Shown here: positions 50,214 through 62,484 of the stretch, one piece after another
Numbering within the stretch: the first letter of the stretch is position 1
How the letters are laid out: each line of letters opens with the position of its first letter
Source: Gordionus sp. m RMFG-2023
Lineage: Eukaryota > Nematomorpha > Gordioida > Chordodea > Parachordodidae
Assembly (NCBI RefSeq): GCF_954871325.1
Contig: NC_088775.1
Location: forward strand, 31,907,561 to 31,971,560
DNA: 64,000 bases
Reading direction: 5' to 3'
Position numbers and translations under genes: made by a program
Notes under the pieces: model-generated
Seen by the model: only the letters and a program-made list of their open reading frames with translations
Told to the model about the DNA's origin: nothing
The model's database searches: none

Positions 50214-53200
50214 AAAAGGGTAATTGGTAATTGAATACTTTTTGTAACTATGGAATCGATTAAATATCCGGGAATTTTTTCTTGTGACGAAACAATTTCC
50301 ATATTAATGATTTGGATATCAACGTAACATTATAAATTAATCACGATTGCCTATTAAACGTTTGCTTTAAGAAAAAAATTGCAAAATTAAATAATATAAT
50401 TTATTTATTATCATTTTGAAACACCTTGTTAATTTAAATTTTGCTAATAATAAAAGAATAATAATAAAAATATTTTATTCATTCAACACAAAGAGTGTAA
50501 CTGTTAAACATTAATATGTATTTAACTTTTAAAAAAAATTAAACTTAATTAACAACATTTTAGCATTTAAGTTTTTAAAAAAATCAATAACATAATAAAT
50601 GCCTGTTTACCCAATCGTTATTAAGTAGTAAAGTATTTAATAGTTTAGTATGTTCTATCTTTTATAGTTCAAATTTATATTCCTTTCAATAACGACAATT
50701 TCTATTTAAAATATCTTTATTACCATTTTTTTTTTATATTTTTTTGTTTTATTATATTGTATTGAGATATGGAACTCAGGAAGAATCGGAATCTCGATTT
50801 AAATCCTTTACCGAGGGCGATTTAAAAATTTTAATATCCGATTTAACAGGAAATGTATTATAGCATGTGTAGAGTATTTACCCTATAAATTTCTGCCAAT
50901 TTTGGCTATAGACATTTTAGTATTTTTTTAAATTATAAGAAAAATTAATATAAATTAGGAATAAGTTAATGGCAAAATTGTCTGAAATTTACAGTTTGGG
51001 TATTCTATACATGCTGAAATAAGATTCCTGTCAAATCTTTTTAAAATTGGCCGTTAGTAATAGAGAGATTCCGAATTTCCATAAATTCCATTTCCCAATA
51101 TGATATACATATATTCATTATCATGCACTTATATTTATATTAGCCTCATTTATATATAGTAAAAGTAGATGGTTAGCTATAGCTATAATATCGCTGTGAC
51201 GAAGGGCGATATCACGCTTATTCTACAAAACAAATATAAATGATGTCTAAAAAACAGAGTTAAAATCAACTGATAGTTAAAAATATTGGATACAAAATTA
51301 TTTTTTTATAATTATGTAAACGCCTAGCCATAGCCCTCTAACCCACCCCCTCATCTTTAGGTCTGTGATAACTCCCCCCTCCCATCCGCTTAACTACTAA
51401 AATATAAAATAGTTACTGACTATGTTAGATAGCCCTACGTTTAACTAATATTTCTAATATCAAATAAAAATGTTTTAGAGCTCATCATCCCGTTTTTAAG
51501 TAAGGCCAGTTTAAAATTAACATTATATCCGACAAGAATTTTAAACAACTATATTTGTCATTATGGCACAATATTTTGATTAAATGTAAAAAAAAATAAA
51601 AATTTCATCTGCGTAAATCAAAATGCCTAAAAAATAGAGGAATTAGAAACCTTTCATATAAAAGTTTGTACCTACTCATATTTCATCATTATTAGTTTTT
51701 TTACTTTTCAAAAAATGTTTCATTGTATCTGTTCTGTATCTCTTCAAATGATTTTTGCCCCGTACCTTAATAAACACCTTAAAAAATATTAGGATTATTA
51801 ATCCATCATCATACATAGGACAGGCTGCATTCTTTATTTATTTAAAACTGTATGTAAGATAATATAATCTGTCTATAATAAAGATTTTTTTTAAAAAAAT
51901 CACAACCAAACAAACAATAATACCTCTTTCGTTAATATCTATCTTATTATAATATCTACCTACCTTTAACATTACAAAAGAAAGTTTTTATTAAGATTAA
52001 GAAAAAAAATTTTAATGAAAAGAAAGAAGAAAACTAAAAAATAATTTGTTTATTATTCAATTTTTTGCTTGCCGCACATCTAGTTTTTTTGAAAAAGTTA
52101 AAGTACACTTTAAATTAGTAATTAAAGAAGTAAAATAATGTTATATCATATAATTATTTTTCATAACTTACACTTAAAAAAGATGAGGGGAAGGGGGGGG
52201 GGGGGGACTTTTTTTTTAAATTAAAATTTGTTACCTTTCCTGTCCTTCATTTTTGTCGATTGTCGATTGATTAAAATAATCATTTTATATAAAATACTAT
52301 AATAAATATGAAAATTTTCCAATCCAAGTATAAAAGTGATCGATATACATTATAGAAACGAATTCGGGTAATAAATATCATATTCATTGACATTGGCAAA
52401 GAAAAAAAATGAAGGAATGGATAATTTTTTTCATTCATATAGAAAGTTTATTGTTATTAAAATATAATTAGTTTCATTTCTGCGAAAACTAGTTACTTAT
52501 AAAAAAAAATCTAACTAGTAACTGAGTTTATCTGGGATACAACTTTAGAAATAACTGATTACTTTTAAAGTTACATTTAAAATATGTTGAATAACTATAT
52601 CCTATTTATTATCTTATGAAACATTTAAAATGAATGTTTATTGATTATAATATCTCATACATCTAGCGCTCCTTGTGGGATATTTTGAATTAAATTTTCC
52701 AAACCCCCCCCCCCCATTTTTACCAATGTTTAATTTTTGGGCGAGTAATAATGAATTGATATAACGTTTAAGTACCATTCATATATAAAATTTTAACTTT
52801 CGCAGGTAATTAATTATATGGGAAATGTTTTGGTTTTATAGGGAAGGCTAAAAATATAAAAACAAACATTTATTTAAATGAATACATGATATTGAGTTAT
52901 AATGATGTCCATATATTTTTTTAAAAACTAATTGATTTTTTCCCCTCTCCTAAAATCTATATCAACTATCAATTGTTAATTAAGTGTCCTTATAATATAA
53001 AAATAGTTTATTTTTCATTAATGCAATGATTACTTGCTATATTGCACAGTAAATAAAATATTATCTAAATATATTTTCCTTAGATAGTAAAAAAGCATTA
53101 CTAAGACTTTTTTTATTTGTTGATGTTAGGAGGATTAAGTAGCTGTATTAATACAATAAATCCAAGATAATATGATAAGATAACTTATATAGACCAATTG

Positions 53201-53418
53201 TTTGACAAAAATGGGATGGGCAATTATGGATTCAAATACGAAAGAAAATATATTTTAAAAAAATTACATTCCTCCCCTATCCATCTCCATAATAAATAAG
53301 GTTGTTGGTAATTCTAATTGATTTAATATTTCAAATAAGATAATTTAAGCATTCGTGATTGTTATTGATATAGAATTGTAATAAAATATTATTTATATAT
53401 ATTAATAAACCTTTTTGA
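50214..53418. other. Upstream region of the Fat-like gene
   Basis: AT-rich DNA with no convincing frame. Should contain the 5' UTR and promoter, but no TATA box or initiator could be assigned. Contains a 14-bp G run (52193-52206) and a 12-bp C run (52704-52715). An untranslated first exon further up cannot be excluded. Confidence 0.4.
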
Positions 53419-53886
53419 TCACATAGCAGTGGCGTAGCCAGGATATCTTTATATCATCTTTGTTAAAGTTACTGAACATGGAATAATTCTAAAATTGACC
53501 AATATTTTGTGCTTTATTAGTGTCTAACCACTTAAGTAGCCAGCATAAATGAAAAAATATTAATAACAAAATTTTGGCCAAATTTTGATTAATAGGCGAC
53601 TGAAAGCATTATTCTGAAAATTTTATCAATATTTAGTGTTCAATTGTAAATTAATTCAATTCATCCAGTGTAAAAAGGAACCCCCCCCCCCCCCAAAAAA
53701 AAAACCTGCCATTTTTTGATTACTAAATATATCTTATTCTATGTTAAAAATAATTATTTTAATTAAATTTTTACATATAACAAAATTTTACAGAGAGTTT
53801 TATTATAGATTTTATTTATTATAAAATACTTTAGTATAAATAACATCCCTTTATTTAACTATGCATTTATTTTAATGATAATACAA

Positions 53887-54819
53887 TAGAGTTCTTCATT
53901 GGGCAGGGTTTTTGGCCCGCCCGCCCATCTACGTGGGCGGGAAGGTGGGCGGGCAAAAAAATCGGGCAGACGGGCCGGCGGGTTAAAAAAATTTAAACTA
54001 TGGGTGGGTGGGCGGATTAAGAGATTTAAACAATGGGTGGGCGGGTTAAGAAATTTAAACAATGGGCGGGCGGGTTAAAAACAATTTTAATAATTTAAGT
54101 AAATATTAATAAAAAAAATTGTTCCTATGAACTTTTTTGGATATTAAAAATTAAAATGTCCATTTTGGGTAACATAAAAACTTTTTTCTTAAAATAAATA
54201 AACTTTTTTGTATATTTAAAACTACTTTGGTGGAAACAACAAGAAAAAGATTGCCAAATCTATGAAGATTAGCAAGAAAAATATTGGCAATTCCTGCAAT
54301 TAGTGCTTTTTCTGGACCAGGATTTAGCATTGCTGTAAGGGTTTTAGAGCAAATAAGAACGTGTTTGAATCCAGAAAATGTCGATTCATTATTATTTTTG
54401 CATTATTAATTACATATAATATCAATTTTATATTTATATTATTTTCATAAATATTTTATTTGATCAAATAAATTATCCATAATTTAAATTGATTATTTTT
54501 TTATGCTTAATATAGTAATTTTATAAAAATTTTTGTAGAGGTGTAATGCTGAAATTTTTTTTATTAGATGCTTAAAAAATTGAAATAATGGCCATAATTA
54601 ATTAATAATAGTAGGCTTGGGTTAAAAATTTTTTATAAATAATGGGTGGGCGGGTAAAAAATTTTAGACTAATGGGCGGGTGGGTAAGGAATTTTAGACT
54701 AATGGGCGGGTGGTATATGTTTTTTAAAAACTATGGGCCTGCTGGGCGGACAGGTTAAATATTTTTGAAACATGGGTGGGCGGGTTATGGTCCAAAAACC
54801 CGCCCAATGCAGACCTCTA
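53887..54819 (+). mobile_element. hAT deletion derivative nested in the Tip100-like hAT
   Basis: Ends TAGAGTTCTTCATTGGGC and (reverse) TAGAGGTCTGCATTGGGC; flanks TAATACAA / ATACACAA only roughly alike. Dense GGGCGGGT / CCCGCCC repeats at both ends. The short coding relic at about 54230-54410 reads ARKILAIPAISAFSG then LNPENVDSLLFLH, a hAT C-terminus with frame damage. Confidence 0.8.
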
Positions 54820-55119
54820 ATACACAATAAAAAATTTCAAATGTATAAATTTTTTAAGATATATTAAAAATAACTGTATTTTAAAAAAATTTAGTTAAAT
54901 ATATAAATAATTCTTGTTGCACGTAATGGTATTTAAAAAAACATAATTTAACAGTTATAATTAATACAAATGATTATATTATCAAAATATAGATAACTTA
55001 TTGCAAAAGCAATACTTTTATTAAAAATAGTATAATATATATAAATATTATGACTAAGAATAAAAATTTTATGGCTAACAACATATTACAATAATTGCAA
55101 TTTTATGATTTGAATTTAT

Positions 55120-55570
55120 AAAGAGAGATCTACTTTTCTCTGAGATTTAATCAAATTTTTATCTAGAATAATCTCCTTATAAATATTTAATAGGGCTAAT
55201 CCATTTAAACGGTTTTCACCGATATTGCTTAAATAGGTTTTTAACCATTAAGTTGAAAAGACCTTTTATTAGTGCAGGTACTAATCGATTAGATAGCTAA
55301 AATAAATAAAAAACAATGTTTTGATATTAGGCAGGGAATCTAAATTGCAATTACACACAGAAAAGGCCTGCAAAGCATTTTTTGGTCTCAAAGAGTACTC
55401 TGTTTTGTCAAGATTTTTATACCAAAATTCGATATCACAAAATAATTTATCATACGATCCTGATAAATCATCAGAGTAAAAATTTGAGATTTTCTTAATA
55501 TCCTCTCACGTTTCAAGTGTAATCAACTATTCAGACTCAACCGGCAAAAGAAAATAAAACTTGCTGTTTA
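55120..55570 (-). pseudogene. Tip100-like transposase C-terminal remnant
   Basis: Minus-strand pieces SNFYSDDLSGSYDKLFCDIE, WYKNLDKTEYSLRPKNALQA and VFST..LKTYLSNIGENRLN then LALLNIYKEI. Known family end: 'ERSFSTLRR.KTYLR...GE.RLNGLALLNIH'. Interrupted by stops; upstream catalytic parts not seen. Confidence 0.75.
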
Positions 55571-55979
55571 TCTTTACCAAATTAGACGATTTTTCTTTTA
55601 ATTCAAGATTATAAAAAATTAATTAAAATTTTTAAAACTATCCAATTTGTTTAACAATATAAACTATATTATTAAATTTATAATTGTTTTTCAAAATCTT
55701 CGAGATATGCAAGTCATATTTTTTTTCCATCCTAAACTCTACTATGCCAGAAAATATTTACAATATATCTTTATAGCCCCCCCCCCTCCTGTTATTAAAT
55801 ATTTTATTCATATAATTTTTAATTTAAACCATGTGATCATTTAAAATTGAAAAAAAAAATTTATTTGTTTTTTTAAATATATCATAAAAAAAAAATTTTT
55901 AATTTTTTTCGGAAGTTATTGGGGGGGGGGGGGTATTTTAACCCCAAAACCTTCCCTTGTCTATGCCACTGTCGCATAG

Positions 55980-58900
55980 TGTCATTTTTAGTAACAGTCA
56001 CTTTTTTAAAAGAGTGTGCTTTCTCGGTTCAATTCGCATTAGAAAAAATTATTGCTTTTTAAAAATAATCATTATGCCATCATGTCTTTGTAAAGAGACA
56101 TGATGAGACTGAAAACCAGCTAGTGTTTATAAATTAATATCTGCATTTTTCACATGTTTAGTCTAGTCTAGTCCCCCAAACTATATTGAGGAATATTTTT
56201 TTAATAATTAGTTCTTTTGGTGTTGTTAAAGGTAACTATTTAGCAAAAAATAACGAAATATTTATTCTTGAAAAAATATAACTGTAACTAGTGATGCAAA
56301 ATCTCTCCATTAGAGCTGATTTTTAAAAATGGCTAAGAAAAATATAAATATTGCCTAAGCTTCGAGATTTTGCTAATAGATGTCTAAACCTTTGTACCAT
56401 CTATGAGCAAGATCTTTAGGCTTGCATATAATATTTTTCAAATAAAATACTGAGTTAGTCGTTTTTAAAAATCAGTTCAAATGGAGCGATGTTGAATCAT
56501 TACTAGTAACTATATTTTTTGGATTTGAAATATGACATAATGATGATATTTTAAATTTAATTTTTAGAACGAGCACGTTTAAGACCCAAATTAAAAAAAT
56601 TTTATTTCTAAAGTTAAATTAAAATTTATAAACTTAAGCCTATTTTTTACATATTTTTTCGTTTTTTAGGTGCAATTTTTTCTTAAAAAAATAATAAATA
56701 GCCAAATCTATGACCGAAAAAAAATATATATTAAAAATTGAGTTACATAATTAATTTATAAAGTAATTGTAGCTTGCAATATAACTAGTATTTTTTGAAA
56801 TTTTACTAATACTAATTACTTTTTAGAAATGTAATAATTTATTACTTTATCCGTAACTACTACCGAGTTATTCTTCAAAAGAAACTTCAATAATACTAGT
56901 CTCAACAGTACCCTCTACCCAACTTGAGAATATACGGTATCCACTTATTATTAGTATTACACAATTTCCCGACATTCAATTAACTCAACTCTCCTTTTTA
57001 ATGATAAAAAACAATTTATGAAATCGATATTTCATGTTTTTTTCGATACGAACAATTAAATGCATTTCACATTAAATATCATTTATAATCATAATTATAT
57101 AAATGTAAAATGGCCCATTCTCTCACTCCAAAGCTTAAAAAGCAAAAAATTGTGTAAATTATATTATATCGATCTAATCGTACTTTCCCAATTCTCTCAA
57201 TTATTTTTACTTGGCTAAATATAAAATTTACTTACCAAGAAAAAAAAATGATTTCCTTCCACCACCAATAAATATGTTAGATAATTCAACTCAAAATATG
57301 GGTATTATTATATAATTTATAAATTAAATCATGTGATGAGAAGAAAAAAAATATTTAAAAGTTGCAAGTTTTTGAATAGTTGAATTATGATTGTAACTTC
57401 AATTCCTAAATCTTCTCTGGTTGTCTGTCATTCCATGTTTGTTGGTAAATTTAATGGCCTTAGGGAAAGTTTTATGGAATTCTTAAACATTTCAATAGAT
57501 CAGTTAGTAAATAATTAGCAAGGAGCTAGCTAATTAAATGATAAAATATTCATTTTTAAATAATGTGGAGTTGATGTGGAAAAAAATAAGATCATTTCTT
57601 TCATTTTATTAATTCATATATTATGTTGTCAAAATAAGTAAAGTAAAATAATTATCATTACAAGTAAAATTCTTACAAAAATAACTAGTTTCAGTTTATT
57701 TATTTTTCGGAAATATCCAGTTGTTATTTTTCTACTCAAAATATATTACAATATCCAATACAAACGAAAATTAATATGAAAATTCAAAAATAATAGGGTA
57801 ATTTGAATTGGTCGACAAAAATGAGGGGAATTAGATTTGACTTAATTTTAGTGATATTTTAAAAGTAACTAGTTACCTTTGTCGTTCCACTCAATAAAAT
57901 AAATATAATTAGTTGCATGATAAAATTAAACAACCTAAATATATAAGTTCTTTTTCTCCAAAAAGTAAACACTACTTCTTTCAGGATGTTAATCATAAAA
58001 AAATTAAAAAATCTATATTATCTACATAGTTGTTAATATTTACATTTAGTTTAGTACACATTTTAAATTTTACTGCCATGAGAAGATAATATTTCTAAAA
58101 AAATATTATAAATTAAAATTATATATAATAATTCATTCTTATTTGTCATAGAACTAACAATAAAAACTTTTTCTAAGATAATTTATTATAAAATATATAT
58201 TAAATAGAAAATATTTTATATCTGAGTCGTTTATAATGTAAGTAATAGTGTATGTAGTATGTATATAGTATCAATTATAAAATGTATGTATTGACTAAAA
58301 TATGAGTATGGCAATTCAAATATTTAAATAATAAAAAATAGGTATTATTTCCATGAATGAATGATTTTACTTTTGAAAAGAAAACAATGGATGAGAGTCA
58401 AAAAAAAAATTATAACGGTTTACAATTGTTTCGAATAATTTTCATTGTAAAAGATGACGAATTTAAAGTTAAATAGGTATAAAATTAATTTTTTTAAAAA
58501 AATATTATCATACGATCAGATAAAAAAAAATGATCTTTAAAAAAGAGTATAAAAATTAACATTTCAATTACTTAAATCTACTTAAATCAAATCTAGTTTA
58601 AGAGGTCTGAATCGGGAAAATAGCGAATATTCAATTGCTAAAGAAATAAATTGATATGATAGCTTTTATAAACAATTAATTATTCTTTTAAAATATAATA
58701 ATAAACAATTATCTGCGCTTTCTGTTCGGCTAAACTTTAGACGATAATTTTTTTAAGGAATGACTTTTTTCCAGGCACCTCCTAACTTTAGTATCGGGTT
58801 CTTATATAAATAACCGTTAGTAGTACGTGTTCGTTAAATAATATAGTTCGGTTTGAAAACAGCTCAAAAAAAATCATCATGGCCCCTGCTGATCTCTAAA

Positions 58901-59259
58901 TTGGACTGATTATAGCTTTATAATTTCGCCGAAACGTTTTCTATATTAGCAGCCTACTATAATTTTTTGTAACATTAATAAACATTTGAATCTAAAAATA
59001 ATATTTTCATCATCCTGTCTGAGTCTGGCCATGAGTCAATAAGGGTAAATTTTCTTCAGATAATATTGACTTCTATTAAAAAGAGATGGATGATATCCAA
59101 TAAGGCCGTTGGAAAAAAAGAAATGCTGCAAGGGATCGTACGAAAACGCAGCTCATTTGCTCGTATTTTTTTGATATAAAAACTACTATACTATTTTTTA
59201 ATATTAGTTATATTTAATATAAGAAAAAACTTTATAATTATTTCATTGGCCCTCACTTT
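55980..59259. other. AT-rich intergenic stretch with one copy of repeat P
   Basis: 56303-56492 is a copy of repeat P with inverted ends (CTCCATTAGAGCTGATTTTT and, reversed, CTCCATTTGAACTGATTTTT), like a small MITE. A TATA-like TATATAAATA occurs at about 58803. No supported gene. Confidence 0.45.
58800..58985 (+). promoter_or_regulatory. Possible TATA box with a tiny frame and polyA-like signal
   Basis: CTTATATAAATAACCG, then about 70 bp later ATCATCATGGCCCCTGCTG opening a six-codon frame (MAPADL), and AATAAA at about 58976. This could be the shell of a small gene or chance; nothing confirms transcription. Confidence 0.2.
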
Positions 59260-59647
59260 AAATAAATCAGAGACATGCGGGCCCGGCCCTAAGCCCAGCC
59301 CGGGCAGGGCCGTATTTTAAATTTTTTAAATATACCCGGGCCGGGCCTAAATAGTTATGATTAATATAATATTGGGTGATGGTTAACACTACCTAACAAC
59401 CCACAGATCGATCTAATTATTAATTTCCTGCAAATTTATTCAAAGTATTAATATATTTTTTTATAATTCATATCTAAATTTTTATAACATATTTTACCAA
59501 AACAATCAAATAAAGGAATATCTTAAATAAGCCCCAATATTCAAGTATTATTAATATATTTTTTTATAATTCATATCTAAATTTTTAGAATATATTTTAC
59601 CAAAACAATCAAATAAAGGAATATCACTTCTTAAAGTTTGTAATACC

Positions 59648-59984
59648 CAGTGACATATAATAATACCTAGACTGACGATTCATTCATTAAAAGTGTACAT
59701 CAATACAAATCAGCTAGAGACGCCATCTTGGTTACTGTAATAAATATTAAAATTTTAAACGAGAGCCTAATTTTATATTATATCTGATGCAAACTTTATT
59801 AAAGAATTGCCTGATCATCGAGATAATAAGAAAGTAAGTTATCAATTTAATATTAGTTTTTAACATGAAAATAATTATAATAAAGGTTACCAAAATGGCG
59901 GGTCCAGCTGATTTGCTTTTAACGACGGTTAAAAATGCATTTTAATGAATGAATCGTCAGTCTAGGTATTATTATATGTCATTG
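59648..59984. mobile_element. hAT-type MITE with ~45-bp inverted ends
   Basis: Ends CAGTGACATATAATAATACC and (reverse) CAATGACATATAATAATACC, continuing inverted through GACGATTCATTCATTAAAA. Perfect target duplication GTAATACC (59640-59647, 59985-59992). The matching site in copy 1 (about 9085) lacks it. Confidence 0.93.
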
Positions 59985-60144
59985 GTAATACCTTTCAAAG
60001 CGAAAAGGAGAAATAAAATTGATTTTACTTAATATAAAGCATTTTTTAATTGAAAAATTTGTTTTACACAAGTATCATTTTATTTCTCTTTTTCTCTGTC
60101 CCAAATTCAAGCAATTACGTATGTAGTCAGGGACAGATCGCAAA

Positions 60145-60542
60145 ATGACCGAAAACTATATAAAAGATTATATTAAATTACAAGAGGCTCAGGAAGTAAA
60201 TGAAATACCATCGACCAGTCAAATTACGACTGTTGTTAAACAAACTGAATCGTTTTATGACAAATGGGGGGGGGGGGGGGTAATTCTGGTAATATGTCAA
60301 TACCCAATGATGAATATTATAATTACATAAATAAAATAATAAAAAAATAGATGAAACATTTAAGGTGGATAATGTGGGCGGCTCATCAAAGCGAATTGGC
60401 AAAACGGGTATTGGCAATTCCTGCTTCAAGTGCAAGATGTGAGCGGAATTTTTTCACTACTGGGAGAATTCTTGAAGAAAGAAGAAGTAATCTTCAACCT
60501 GAAAAGGTAGATATGCTTCTCTTTCTTCATGATAATTTGTGA
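60145..60542 (+). pseudogene. hAT transposase remnants of copy 2
   Basis: MTENYIKDYIKLQEAQEV N-terminal piece ending in a 15-bp G run (60266-60280) where copy 1 has GGGGCGATGG, then the C-terminal piece (60351-60542) with CERNFFTTGRILEERRSNL. It has lost a further segment (the FPILAK zone is shortened). Non-functional. Confidence 0.8.
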
Positions 60543-60962
60543 ATTTTTAATATCTTTCTTGAGTATAGGGTTTCGTCAATCATGCTGGTTTTTTTACTTT
60601 GCAAACTGTCAAATATTTATTGCATTTATTATATTTACCTTGAGTCATGAAAGTTTTTAATCCAACATTTTTCATTATTTTTTTTTACAATATTATATAA
60701 TACAATTATCTTCTTTTGTTAAAAATTTATATTATAAAATAAATTATATTAATATTGTGCAATTAGATTATATTTTCAAAATACTATTTGTTATACATGC
60801 ATTTTTTTAAATAGCGATTTATTTTTATTTTATAAATTAAATAGTAAATTAAATAGTAAATTAAATAGTAAATTAAATACAATATATTATATTCTCAAAA
60901 TATTTTCCATTTTTATAAATTAAATATTAGTTTTATTTTTTTTAAATGTAATATAAAATATA

Positions 60963-62115
60963 TAGTGATGTTAAGGTAATTTTTAAAATTGTAACTAGTA
61001 ACTGTAACTAGTTAAAAATTTTGAAATGTAACTGCCAAAAGTAACTAGTTACTTTTAAATATATATTAATAATTAATTTTATTTTTAATATGTTGTGATA
61101 AATTAATTTTAAATTAAATTTATTTTTTAAATTAAATTTATTAATTTAAAATTTTGTGAAAATGTCTGATTGTTCCCAACAATTACACAAATACTTATAT
61201 GTATGGCAGATGTGCAGGGATTAAAATATTGTCAACCTCTAAAGGATACTATATTAGCTAGTATTGAAAAAAGGTAACTAAAATCAAATAATTATTTATA
61301 AATTAATAATATCATGTCATAGGTTTAATAATCTTTATGATAATGACAACATCATTGCTGCAATTCTTCACCCTTTATTTTAAAGCTAACTGGCCTTGAA
61401 TTAGGCAAGAAAGGAATAAAGCAAAAAAGGAGGAAATTTTAAATTTAATAAATACCTTAATATCTCAAAGTGAATCCCAGACGAATGAATCATGCTCAAA
61501 ACCAACATCACTTGATGTAGTTGGATTTTTTGACCTAAAGCGCCAAAATATTCTGGATAATGAACTTATAGAAAACTTTATTAAATCTAATAACAACACT
61601 TTTTCTTTATATAACGATTTTCCAAAGTTAAAATTACTCTTTATTAAATATAATGTTGTTCTAACATCAAGTGCTCCCGTAGAGCGCTTATTCAGTCTAG
61701 GTAAGCTCATTTTTGGAGATAAACGAGCACGTCTCCTAGATAATAACTTTGAAATTAATTTGTTGTTAAAAGCAAATAAACATTTTTTAGATTCTAATTT
61801 TTATGAAAAATAAATGTTTTTTTTTCAATGCAAATATATATTTTTATATTCGATGTAAATATTCAATTTTGCGATATTTTTTTATAAAAATAAATTGTAT
61901 ATTATTTTAAATAACTGATTATACTTTGTTTATCCTAATTTTTTTTATATAAAATAAATGCATTCAATAAATAAATAATGCGCATATGAAGGATGTATAA
62001 ATTAAGTAACTAGTTATTTTTGAAAATAACTGTAACTAATAACTAGTTACTTTTGTAAAAATGTAACTAGTAACTGTAACTAGTTATGTTTCAAAAGTAA
62101 CTTTTAACATCACTA
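60963..62115 (+). mobile_element. hAT element nested in copy 2
   Basis: Inverted ends TAGTGATGTTAA; perfect target duplication AAAATATA (60955-60962, 62116-62123); copy 1 shows the empty site (AAAATATAGTATATG near 9995). GTAACTAGTAACT repeats fill both subterminal zones. Encodes a hAT C-terminus. Confidence 0.93.
61375..61813 (+). pseudogene. hAT transposase C-terminal part of the nested element
   Basis: A long plus-strand frame without its own clear start, with SLDVVGFFDLKRQ, NDFPKLKLLFIKYNVVLTSS, APVERLFSLGKLIFGDKR and NNFEINLLLKANKHF, ending at a stop at 61811-61813. Matches the hAT dimerisation end ('FP.L..LA.KYL....SSAPVERLFS.AG'). The rest of the transposase is missing. Confidence 0.8.
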
Positions 62116-62484
62116 AAAATATAGTATATGACATTACCATTTTTATGAATATTAGTTTTATTTTTATAAATGCAATATAAAATATAATATATGCTCAAAA
62201 TATCCATTTTTATAAATAACAGTTTTATAATTTTTATAAATTCAATATAATATTCTCAAAATATTAGCTTTTTACATGTATTTTATTAAATAATAAGCGA
62301 TAATACTCGCTGAAAAATATGGTAAAATACCTCATAGGTGAATTTTTGTATATACCAGGTCGAATATAATTTTAAAAAATTCCGAGTAAAAATTTTTTTT
62401 AAAAAAATATCCGGGCCGGGCCTAAAAAATTTAAAACCGGGCCGGGCCGTGCAAATGGTACCTCTGCAGGTCTCTGAAATAAAT

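Larger units (their letters stand above)
53427..55971 (-). mobile_element. hAT (Tip100/Zaphod-like) element
   Basis: Ends CAGTGGCGTAGCCAGGAT and (reverse) CAGTGGCATAGACAAGGG; flanks TCACATAG / TCGCATAG agree at 7 of 8. Minus strand carries a transposase C-terminal relic. A separate hAT (53887-54819) sits inside. Long C and G runs near the ends (53681-53694, 55777-55786, 55921-55933). Confidence 0.85.
59268..62476 (+). mobile_element. hAT deletion derivative, copy 2, with two nested elements
   Basis: Ends CAGAGACATGCGGGCCCGGC and (reverse) CAGAGACCTGCAGAGGTACC; perfect 8-bp target duplication AAATAAAT (59260-59267, 62477-62484). Same layout as 8521-10345: GC-rich ends, AT-rich 110-bp repeats, N- and C-terminal transposase pieces with the same internal deletion. 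Contains a MITE (59648-59984) and another hAT (60963-62115). Confidence 0.93.

Noticed and set aside
53859-54062. Pro-rich minus-strand frame
   Set aside because: Translation of GGGCGGGT repeats at a hAT end.
60145-60330. Intact small gene MTENYIKDYIKL...
   Set aside because: It is the N-terminal stump of an internally deleted hAT transposase, also present at 9213.
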